In this document: positions 14,874-20,937 of the stretch, in pieces
How positions within the stretch are numbered: the stretch's first letter is position 1
How the letters are laid out: each line of letters begins with the position of its first letter
Source of the DNA: CAZGTQ01 sp964528575
GTDB lineage: Bacteria; Planctomycetota; UBA1135; GCA-002686595
Length of the DNA: 21,664 nt
NCBI GenBank assembly: GCA_964528575.1
Contig: CAZGTQ010000258.1
Location: forward strand, 1 to 21,664
Direction of reading: 5' to 3'
Notes under the pieces: model-generated
What the model was told of the DNA's origin: nothing
Seen by the model: only the letters and a program-made list of their open reading frames with translations
Databases searched by the model: none
Program-made: the position numbers and the translations under genes

Positions 14874-16747
14874 GCGCCCGCGCCCCCGTCCTGCCTCGCG
14901 TCCGCGCTCTCGTCCGCCCTCTCGTCCGCCGTCGCGCCGAAGCGGGCGGCGCGCGCGCGCGCGATCGTCTTCGCGAGCGCGTCGAGCTCGGCCGCGCGCT
15001 CTGCGCGCGCGCTCGCGTATTGGGCGAGCAGCGGCGCGGAGCGCGCGAGGACCGCCTCGCCCAGCGTGGCCGCGAGCTTGACGGCCCGCAGCTCCGTCCA
15101 GCGCCGGCGCGCCTCGCGCGTGATGCCCGCGCCGAGGAAGTGCGCGTAGCGCTCGGTGAGGAACGCCGTCGCCGCGCCGCCGCCCGCGACGCCGAGGTCG
15201 ACGCCGAGGCCGCCGGTCTTGACGATCACGAGCGCGGCGAGGGCGAGCGGCGCGACCGTGACGAAGTCCGCGGCGACCTGCATGTCCCACTCGTACCCGC
15301 GGTCCTCCAGCGCCCGCTCGACGAGCTCTTCGCAGACCTGCTCGAAGTCGACGAGGTCGGCGCCGAGGTCCTCGAGCGCCGCGCGCGCGCGCTCGTGCGC
15401 CGCGCGGCGCTGGTCGTCCGCCAGGTCGGCGTCGAGCGCGGCGGCCAGCGCCGCCGGCACGCGCTCGCGCGGCACCGCCAGGCTCTCCGGCCCGAGCCCA
15501 CGGGCGATGCGCTCCCACAGCTCCGACCAGCGCGCGTCGAGCTCCCCGCGCTCGAAGCGCACCAGGCGCGCCTCCACCGGCTCGGGGTCGCGCGCGCGCC
15601 GCGGCCGCAGCTTCGCCGCCAGCGCGGCGAGCTTCGCCCCCGCGCGGCGCACGCCGTCGCGCAGCCCGCGGTCGAACGGGTTGCCGCGGCGGTCGAGCAC
15701 GCGGCGGAAGGCGGCGAGGAACGGGCCCGCGGGCATCGCCCCCGCCGCGATCGCTTCGGCCGCGCCGCGCGTCGCGCGCAGGCCGGCGACGCGCACCTCG
15801 GCGGCGACCTCGGCCTCGAGCGCGAGCGCGCGCGCGAGCTCGAACAGGTCCGCCGCGAGCTGCACCAGCGACGCGTCGAGCGCCTCCGCCTTGATGCGTC
15901 CGACGCGCTCGAGATCGAACAGGAACGAGCGCAGGTCCCCCGCTCCGTCGAGGCGCACGGGCCGCAGCTCGCCCGCGCCGTCCTGCACCGCCATGTCGAA
16001 ACGCTGCCAGAACACCGCGATCGGCTCGCTCGCGAGATCGGCCGCGAGCTTCGCCGCGTGCTCGCGCGTCGCCTCCTCGGTCGGCGCCTCGTTGTAGACC
16101 AGGCACCAGGGCCGTCCGCCCGCGAGCCAGCGCTCGAGGAACGTGACGACCTCGCGGTTCTGGTAGGTGTGGCGCGTGACGACGACGAGCGCGAGGTCGC
16201 ACACGGCGAGCAGGGCCTCGCTCGCCCTCCGGTTCGCGGTGAGGATGCTGTCGAAGTCCGGCGTGTCGATCAGCAGCAGCTCGGCCGGGAGCTCGGGGAC
16301 GAGCGCGACCTCGAGCTGGGCGGGATCGTCGGGCGTCTCGGTCGCGTCGGTGAGCGGGCCCTCGGCGGGCGCGGCGCGCACGCGGAAGCGCGACAGCGCG
16401 GGCTCCGCGCGCAGGCGCTCGACGAGCGCGGGCCCGGCCGCGCCGACCAGGCGCCGGGTCGCGCCGCCGGTCGGCAGCGACGGCGAGAGCTCGCGTCCGA
16501 CGAGCGCGTTGAACAGCGCCGACTTGCCCGCGTTGTTCGGCCCGACGATGCCGACGACGAGATACGGCGATCCGCCCGCGGTGCGCGGCAAGAGGTCGCG
16601 GTCGAGGCGGTCGCGGGCGCGCTCGGCCGCGGCGGCCGCGCGGTCGGGGGGCGTGAGGTCCGCGAGCAGCTCGCGCGCCCGCCGCAGCGGCCGCGCGAGG
16701 TCCCCCGCGGCGGCGGCGCCGGCGCCGGCTGTCGTGTCGCTGTCCAA
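14870..16747 (-). CDS. Dynamin-like GTPase (first of a pair)
   Basis: A 625-residue protein. G1 is GPNNAGKSALFN (69-80), the switch region contains PTGGATRRL (92-100), and G3 is LLLIDTPDFDS (157-167). The G4 position appears as LVYNEAPTEE (216-225), so the NKxD specificity motif is degenerate (Asn-Glu-Ala-Pro). The helical remainder includes a hydrophobic hairpin near 515-560 (VTVAPLALAALVIVKTGG, then VAGGGAATAFLTERYAHF), which may be a membrane paddle. It is paired with the downstream GTPase through a 4-base overlap, suggesting a heteromeric membrane-remodelling complex. The start is uncertain: no ATG or GTG fits, so TTG at 16747 is used, with no clear Shine-Dalgarno and a hairpin-repeat region immediately upstream. 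Confidence 0.8.
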   Translation of the reverse strand: MDSDTTAGAGAAAAGDLARPLRRARELLADLTPPDRAAAAAERARDRLDRDLLPRTAGGSPYLVVGIVGPNNAGKSALFNALVGRELSPSLPTGGATRRLVGAAGPALVERLRAEPALSRFRVRAAPAEGPLTDATETPDDPAQLEVALVPELPAELLLIDTPDFDSILTANRRASEALLAVCDLALVVVTRHTYQNREVVTFLERWLAGGRPWCLVYNEAPTEEATREHAAKLAADLASEPIAVFWQRFDMAVQDGAGELRPVRLDGAGDLRSFLFDLERVGRIKAEALDASLVQLAADLFELARALALEAEVAAEVRVAGLRATRGAAEAIAAGAMPAGPFLAAFRRVLDRRGNPFDRGLRDGVRRAGAKLAALAAKLRPRRARDPEPVEARLVRFERGELDARWSELWERIARGLGPESLAVPRERVPAALAAALDADLADDQRRAAHERARAALEDLGADLVDFEQVCEELVERALEDRGYEWDMQVAADFVTVAPLALAALVIVKTGGLGVDLGVAGGGAATAFLTERYAHFLGAGITREARRRWTELRAVKLAATLGEAVLARSAPLLAQYASARAERAAELDALAKTIARARAARFGATADERADESADARQDGGAGA

Positions 16748-16761
16748 GGCGCGCAGCTTAG

Positions 16762-16839
16762 CGGCCCCGCCGGGGCCGAAACGAGGCCGGCCCCGCCGGG
16801 GCCGAAACGAGTCCGGCGCCCGCGGGCCCGAAACGAGGG
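16762..16839. repeat. Three tandem 26-nt hairpin repeats
   Basis: Units at 16762-16787, 16788-16813 and 16814-16839 each contain a GC palindrome followed by CCGAAACGAG or CGAAACGAG. Units 1 and 2 differ at one base and contain GGCCCC-GCC-GGGGCC. Unit 3 has a different arm sequence built around the palindrome GCCCGCGGGC, yet keeps the hairpin and the CGAAACGAG tail. The array lies between the acetyltransferase stop (16973) and the first GTPase start (16747). Confidence 0.9.
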
Positions 16840-16870
16840 GGCTCGGGTCCCTTGGGATCCCGAGCCCCCT
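16836..16870 (-). terminator. Strong hairpin downstream of the PilZ/GNAT genes
   Basis: AGGGGGCTCGGG (16836-16847) pairs with CCCGAGCCCCCT (16859-16870), extended by three more pairs with one bulged base and a 4-base loop. On the minus strand the hairpin is followed by CTCGTTTCGG, a short T-run. It is about 100 bases past the acetyltransferase stop, so it probably ends that transcript ahead of the GTPase pair. Confidence 0.65.
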
Positions 16871-16972
16871 GACGAAGCCCTGCTGTCGGGGGAATTGGGC
16901 AAGGCGGGCGCGGCCTTGCAGCCGGCGCGCAGAAATCGCGCGACTTTCTTCGGCCGGCTCGGACTGGCGCCG

Positions 16973-17482
16973 TCACCGTCCGCGCGAACCGAAGTCCTCC
17001 TCGTACAGGAGGTAGTCGGTGCGCGTCATCCCCGCGCTCGCGTACACGCGTTGGGCGCGCTCGTTGTCGCGCTCGACGTACAGCCGCAGGCCGCAGACGC
17101 CGGGGTCGGCGCGGGCGCGCTCGCGCACGTGGGCGTGCAACGCGCGGAAGACCCCGCGGCCGCGCACCTGGGGCTCGACGTACACGCTCTGGATCCACAG
17201 GAACCGGCCGTTGCGCCAGTCGCTGTGCTCGTCGGTGACGAGCAGCCCGCCGACGACGCGGCCGTCGAGCTCGGCGACGAGGTACGAGCCGCGGCCCGCG
17301 CCGATGCCGTCCACCCGGTGCTCGAGCACGGCGCGCGCGCCCATGAGCACGGCGCCTACGCCCGCGAGCACGGTCGCGGGGTCGAGGGCGCGGCCTTCGG
17401 TCTCTAGGGCCATCGCCCGATTGAACGTCGCGAGCAGCTCGGCGTCGCCCGGAGCCGCGGGACGGATCTGGATGGCGCTCAT
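16973..17482 (-). CDS. GNAT family N-acetyltransferase
   Basis: A 169-residue single-domain GNAT, starting IQIRPAAPGDAELLATFN (5-22). Motif A is FLWIQSVYVEPQVRGRGVFRALHAHV (94-119), cited here by its core VRGRGVFRA, with RGRGVF replacing RGxG/A. Motif B is LRLYVERDNERAQRVYASAG (132-151), followed by MTRTDYLLYEED. The substrate is unknown; the family acetylates amino groups of small molecules or proteins. ATG at 17482 gives the correct family N-terminus, with only a weak ribosome site. It begins 40 bases after the PilZ gene stop and probably shares its transcript. Confidence 0.85.
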   Translation of the reverse strand: MSAIQIRPAAPGDAELLATFNRAMALETEGRALDPATVLAGVGAVLMGARAVLEHRVDGIGAGRGSYLVAELDGRVVGGLLVTDEHSDWRNGRFLWIQSVYVEPQVRGRGVFRALHAHVRERARADPGVCGLRLYVERDNERAQRVYASAGMTRTDYLLYEEDFGSRGR

Positions 17483-17522
17483 CGCGCCCAGAGTACGCGC
17501 GCCGCCGGGAACCCTGCGCGTT

Positions 17523-17798
17523 CTAGTCGCGGTCGAACTCGACCGCGAAGCCGACGCTCGAGCCGCTCGTACGCTGGATGCGCACGAGCCGGCCGCGGCG
17601 GGTGCCGCCGTCCTGCAGCTCGACCCGCACGCGCAGCGGCTGGTCGCTGTAGAACAGCACGCCGACCTCGGAGAGGTTGTCGGCGACGCCCACGATGCGG
17701 TCGGTCTCGACGACGAGGTCGAGGCGCGACTCGGCGGCTTGGCGTTCGGAGCGGCGCCGTTCGGCGGTCGCGGGCTCGCTCTCGGGATCGGGTTTCAT
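17523..17798 (-). CDS. Small PilZ-domain protein, probable c-di-GMP receptor
   Basis: A 91-residue protein that is essentially one PilZ domain. The c-di-GMP signature is RRRSERQ (RxxxR, Arg15-Arg19) together with DNLSEVGVLF (NxSxxG, Asn41-Gly46), followed by strands LRVRVELQDGG, RRGRLVRIQRT and SVGFAVEF. Both binding motifs are intact, so c-di-GMP binding is likely. The output is unknown because no effector domain is fused. ATG at 17798 is preferred over the upstream GTG at 17822 because GGAGG lies 5 bases before it and no domain sequence lies upstream. It sits between an outer-membrane-type lipoprotein gene and an acetyltransferase gene on the same strand. Confidence 0.85.
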   Translation of the reverse strand: MKPDPESEPATAERRRSERQAAESRLDLVVETDRIVGVADNLSEVGVLFYSDQPLRVRVELQDGGTRRGRLVRIQRTSGSSVGFAVEFDRD

Positions 17799-17861
17799 GG
17801 TGACCTCCAGGTGGCCGGGCACCCCTCCGCCTCCTTCATCGGCCGGGTTGGCGCGGCACTT

Positions 17862-17885
17862 GACCCCGGCTCGACGGCCGGGGTC
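17862..17885 (-). terminator. 9-bp hairpin after the lipoprotein gene
   Basis: GACCCCGGC (17862-17870) pairs with GCCGGGGTC (17877-17885) around a 6-base loop, starting 10 bases after the minus-strand stop at 17896. No T-tract follows, so termination may be partial and let transcription continue into the PilZ gene. Confidence 0.5.
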
Positions 17886-17895
17886 GAGGGCCGGG

Positions 17896-18663
17896 TCAGA
17901 AGGCGTACGACGCCCCGACGAAGCCGATCAGGCCGCGCGGCTCGAACTCGGCGAAGAACGGGAAATCGAACGACAGCGCGTCGATCTCGAACGTCAGGTC
18001 GGCGTCGAGCGGCACGAGCGGCACCTCGTACTGCGCGCCGGCCTGGAAGACGAGGCGGTCGCTCCACTGGTAGAGCACGCCCGCGACGAGGCCGAGCATG
18101 ACCAGGTCCTCGCCCTCGCCTTCCTGCGCCGGGAGGTCGATGTCGAACTCGCTGAAATCGACGTCGTACTCGATGTCGACGCGCGGCAGCCACGCGAGGT
18201 CGAGCCCCACGAAGGGCCTCCAGCGCGGCGCCGACTCGAACGGCTCGAAATAGCCGCGCAGCGCCAGGTAGAGCTGGAGCGTCGAGAGCGCCTCGATCTC
18301 GACCGGCGGCAGGCCCTCGGGCGCGAGATCGTCGATCTCGTAGAGCCGGTAGTCGATCCCGCCGCCGATGCTGAGCCAGTCCGCGACGAAGTACTCGAGG
18401 CCGAGCGCGGCCCCGTAGCGGCCCTCGATGTCCTCGGTGTCCGAGCCGCGCCGGGTGCCGTCGAGGATCGTCTCCGCGACGAAGTCCGCCTCGATCTCGT
18501 AGATCGAGAACAGCGGCTGGCGCAGCGTGACGGCGAGCGTCCCGGGCCGGAAGGACGCCCAAGGCTCCTCCCGCAGGGGCGGCGCGGAGCAACCGGCCGC
18601 GAGCGCGGCGACGAACCAGACGGCGAACGCAGCGAGGTGGAGCGCGGGGCGAGGGGAAGCCAT
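17896..18663 (-). CDS. Predicted outer-membrane beta-barrel lipoprotein
   Basis: A 255-residue protein. MASPRPALHLAAFAVWFVAA is a signal sequence ending in lipobox LAAGC (Cys25). The rest alternates short amphipathic strands and acidic loops, for example YGAALGLEYFVADWLSIGGG, YLALRGYFEPFESAPRWRPF, FVGLDLAWLPRVDIEYDVDF, MLGLVAGVLYQWSDRLVFQA and a terminal GLIGFVGASYAF. The C-terminal Phe and the strand pattern fit an outer-membrane beta-barrel of the OmpA/OmpW-like size class. The function is unknown; a lipobox on a barrel is somewhat unusual. ATG at 18663 is the start of the signal peptide; there is no strong Shine-Dalgarno. It is divergent from the gene at 19028. Confidence 0.78.
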   Translation of the reverse strand: MASPRPALHLAAFAVWFVAALAAGCSAPPLREEPWASFRPGTLAVTLRQPLFSIYEIEADFVAETILDGTRRGSDTEDIEGRYGAALGLEYFVADWLSIGGGIDYRLYEIDDLAPEGLPPVEIEALSTLQLYLALRGYFEPFESAPRWRPFVGLDLAWLPRVDIEYDVDFSEFDIDLPAQEGEGEDLVMLGLVAGVLYQWSDRLVFQAGAQYEVPLVPLDADLTFEIDALSFDFPFFAEFEPRGLIGFVGASYAF

Positions 18664-19027
18664 CGACTCGCCCCGAGACCAACGCGCAGGGAGCGACGCC
18701 GAGGCGCGCGCATGGTAGCCGCGCACGCCGCGGATGCACGTTCCCTCGCCGGGGCGCCCTCGCAGGCGACCAGCGTGTCCTCGCGCCTGACCGCGCCGGT
18801 GGACACGCGCGGCTGCTCGCAGCGCGCCGGCGCGACCGCCGCGAACGCTCGCGGCAGCGCGCCCCGTGCGCTCAAGTCGCTGCGACCACGGGACTTGCGA
18901 TGCGCGCGCGCAAGCCGTCGCCGCGCTCGCCGCGCGCGGGTCGCCAGCGCGGCACGCGCTTCGCCTTGCTCGCCCCCGTCGCCGCACGAAGCGGGCGACG
19001 CGAACGCCATTCGACCGGAGAAGACCG
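18664..19027. promoter_or_regulatory. 364-base divergent intergenic region
   Basis: The region separates divergent genes and should hold both promoters; I cannot place -35/-10 boxes with confidence. It contains inverted repeats: CCCGTG (18863-18868) with CACGGG (18887-18892), enclosing GTCGC-T-GCGAC, then CTTGCG (18894-18899) with CGCAAG (18909-18914). These lie 110-165 bases before the plus-strand gene and could be operator sites or 5'-leader structures. GGAG at 19016-19019 is the ribosome site for that gene. Open frames crossing the region on either strand are Arg/Ala-rich extensions and not credible. Confidence 0.5.
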
Positions 19028-19501
19028 ATGAACACCGTCCTGAAGCGCCTCTCGATGCTCGCCCTCGCAGTCCCGCTCGTCGCGGCGGCGACGCCGGCCC
19101 AGGAGCTCGGCTTCGGGCTCCACACGCAGCTCGGCAAGCACGGGTACGGGTCGATCCAAGTCGGCTACGGCTCGCACTCCAAGGCCGGGCTCTACGGGGG
19201 GCGGGTCTCCTCGATCGGCCACGGCCGCTCCTACGGCAGCCCGCGGCGCAGCGTGACGATCGTGGCGCCCCGGCGCGCGTGGGTGCCGAGCGCGTGGGTG
19301 ACCGTCCACAAGCAGGTCTGGGTCCCCGGCACCGTGCAGAAGGTCTGGGTGCCGGCGGTGTACGAGACGCGCTACGACGCCTGCGGCAAGGCGTACCAGG
19401 TGCTGGTGTGCGCCGGCCACTGGGAGCACGTCACCAGCCCCGGCCACTACGAGACGCATCCGGTGCAGGTCTGGCAGGCCGGCCACTGGAAGGACTGCTG
19501 A
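19028..19501 (+). CDS. Small secreted protein with WVP-type C-terminal motifs, unknown function
   Basis: A 157-residue protein starting MNTVLKRLSMLALAVPLVAA, a signal peptide with cleavage near ATPAQ|E (residues 22-26). A Gly/Tyr/Ser-rich stretch follows (GYGSIQVGYGSHSKAGLYGG). The second half has repeated Trp-Val-Pro units: AWVPSAWVTVHKQ, VWVPGTVQKVWVPAVYETRY, then CAGHWEHVTSPGHYETHPVQ and VWQAGHWKDC. Three cysteines (in DACGK, LVCAG and the terminal KDC) could form disulfides. Similar WVPGHY-like repeats occur in other exported planctomycete proteins; no biochemical function is known to me. GGAG 8 bases upstream supports ATG at 19028; the frame is open further upstream to 18866 but without a signal-like start. 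A strong terminator follows. Confidence 0.82.
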   Translation: MNTVLKRLSMLALAVPLVAAATPAQELGFGLHTQLGKHGYGSIQVGYGSHSKAGLYGGRVSSIGHGRSYGSPRRSVTIVAPRRAWVPSAWVTVHKQVWVPGTVQKVWVPAVYETRYDACGKAYQVLVCAGHWEHVTSPGHYETHPVQVWQAGHWKDC

Positions 19502-19544
19502 TCCGCTGACGATCCGCGGCGGGACGCCCGTTCGGCGCTCGCCC

Positions 19545-19587
19545 GAGGGACCCCGCGAGGCAGGCAGGGCGCGGGGTCCCTCTCTTT
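19545..19587 (+). terminator. Rho-independent terminator, perfect 13-bp stem
   Basis: GAGGGACCCCGCG (19545-19557) pairs perfectly with CGCGGGGTCCCTC (19570-19582) around a 12-base loop, followed by TCTTT. It ends the secreted-protein gene 44 bases past its stop, and lies 38 bases beyond the minus-strand stop at 19626, so it may serve both converging genes. Confidence 0.85.
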
Positions 19588-19619
19588 CCGGCCGGAGCTT
19601 GCTTTCTGGCCGGAGTCTT
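19584..19619. repeat. Short 18-base direct repeat with palindromic core
   Basis: CTTTCCGGCCGGAG (19584-19597) and CTTTCTGGCCGGAG (19602-19615) match in 13 of 14 positions with an 18-base period. TCCGGCC and GGCCGGA can also pair with each other, giving a second hairpin beside the terminator. Confidence 0.7.
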
Positions 19620-19625
19620 CGCGCG

Positions 19626-20912
19626 TCAGTCGGCGCGCTCCTCGAGCCACGCGAGCAGCATGCGCGACGACGCGACCAGGCCGACCTCGAGCGCGTCCTC
19701 GCTCGGCGCGAAGAACGGCGTGTGGATCATCGCGGGGTCGTCGTCGTCGGGCGCGCTGACGCCCAGGAAGTAGTAGAGCCCCGGCACCTCGTTCGCGAAC
19801 CACGCGAAGTCCTCGCCGCCCATCTGCGCCTCGTGCTCGACGAGAACGCCGCATTCGCCGAGCACCGGCAGGAGCGCGTCGACGAGCGCCGGGTCGTTCA
19901 CCGTCACCGGGCAGACGCGGTCGATGCGCACGCGCGCCTCGGCGCCCAGGCCGCGCGCGACGCTCTCGGCGATGCGCTTCACGTGCGCGTGCACCGCGTC
20001 CTGCACGCGCGCGTCGTGCGTGCGGATCGTGCCGACGAGGCGCGCGCTCTCGGGAATGATATTGAAGCGGTTGCCCGCGTGGAACGAGCCGACGCTGACC
20101 ACGACCGCCTCGCGCGTGTCGACGAAGCGCGACGCGATCGTCTGGAGCGCGACCACGACGTGGCTCGCGGCGACGATCGGGTCGACGCCCTCCTGCGGAT
20201 ACGCGCCGTGCGTCTGCTCGCCGAGCACGTCGATCGCGAAGCGGTCGACCGCCGCCATCGCGCCGCCGCGCACGGCCGCGACCTCGCCGACGCGCATCGC
20301 CGGATTCACGTGCAGCCCGAGGATCGCCCCCGGACGCGGGTCCTCGAACGCGCCCTCCTCGAGCATGAGCTTCGCCCCGTGCGAGCCGGGCTCGAAGTGC
20401 CCCTCTTCCGCCGGCTGGAACAGGAACACCACGGTGCCCGGGACGCGCTCGCGCACGCCGGCCAGGATGCTCGCGACCCCCATCGCGATCGCGACGTGCA
20501 CGTCGTGGCCGCACGCGTGCATCACGCCGACCTGCTCGCCGTTCCACTCGTCGGTCGCCTCGCTCGCGTACGGCAGCCCCGTCTGCTCCGCGACCGGCAG
20601 CGCGTCCATGTCCGCGCGGTACGCGATCACCGGACCGGGACGGCCGCCGCGCAGCACGCCGACGACGCCGGTGTGTGCGACGTTCTCGCGCACCTCGAGC
20701 CCGAGCGCGCGCAGGTGCGCCGCGACCTTCGCCGCGGTCCGCGTCTCGCGCTCGCCGAGCTCGGGGTGGCGGTGCACGTCGCGCCGGGCGGCGACCACGT
20801 CCGCCAGCACCGCGCGCGCCGCGGCGCGCACCTCGTCGAGCGTCACCGGGTCGGCCCCGGGCGCGAGCCGCGGCGAGAGAGCGAGCGCGAGGAGAGCGAC
20901 GATCGGGACCAT
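19626..20912 (-). CDS. Exported M20-family amidohydrolase (peptidase M20D type)
   Basis: A 428-residue metal-dependent amidohydrolase. MVPIVALLALALSPRLAPGA is a signal peptide with likely cleavage at PGA|D, so the enzyme acts outside the cytoplasm. Catalytic segments are RRDVHRHPELGERET (43-57), VIAYRADMDALPV (95-107), GVMHACGHDVHVA (129-141, Cys134 and His136 as ligands), VFLFQPAEEG (162-171, catalytic Glu pair), LGLHVNP (198-204), NIIPESARLVGTIRT in the dimerisation domain, and MGGEDFAWF plus IHTPFF near the C-terminus. Relatives hydrolyse N-acyl amino acids, hippurate, IAA conjugates or N-acetyl diaminopimelate; the substrate here is undetermined. AGGAG 7 bases before ATG at 20912 supports the start. 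It lies 25 bases after the stop of the STT3-like gene, so they are likely cotranscribed. Confidence 0.92.
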   Translation of the reverse strand: MVPIVALLALALSPRLAPGADPVTLDEVRAAARAVLADVVAARRDVHRHPELGERETRTAAKVAAHLRALGLEVRENVAHTGVVGVLRGGRPGPVIAYRADMDALPVAEQTGLPYASEATDEWNGEQVGVMHACGHDVHVAIAMGVASILAGVRERVPGTVVFLFQPAEEGHFEPGSHGAKLMLEEGAFEDPRPGAILGLHVNPAMRVGEVAAVRGGAMAAVDRFAIDVLGEQTHGAYPQEGVDPIVAASHVVVALQTIASRFVDTREAVVVSVGSFHAGNRFNIIPESARLVGTIRTHDARVQDAVHAHVKRIAESVARGLGAEARVRIDRVCPVTVNDPALVDALLPVLGECGVLVEHEAQMGGEDFAWFANEVPGLYYFLGVSAPDDDDPAMIHTPFFAPSEDALEVGLVASSRMLLAWLEERAD

Positions 20913-20937
20913 GCGGAGCTCCTGCGGGGTGCGTCGG

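Noticed and set aside
14874..16202. N-terminal extension of the second GTPase to 16202
   Set aside because: The extension overlaps the first GTPase in another frame and is Arg-rich; the ATGA overlap at 14870-14873 gives a natural start.
13062..16747. GTPase pair as part of an anti-phage defence island
   Set aside because: Neighbours are a HEAT protein, an acetyltransferase, PilZ and metabolic genes, with no integrase, transposase or known defence gene nearby.
16762..16839. The 26-nt array as a CRISPR
   Set aside because: Units are directly tandem with no spacers, only three copies, and no cas gene is in the window.
15020..17407. 795-codon plus-strand open frame across the GTPase and GNAT genes
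   Set aside because: Mirror-frame shadow of two dynamin-like GTPases and an acetyltransferase; no start context or motif.
18866..19027. Upstream in-frame extension of the WVP protein
   Set aside because: The extension is Arg/Ala-rich; the signal peptide and a GGAG ribosome site place the start at 19028.
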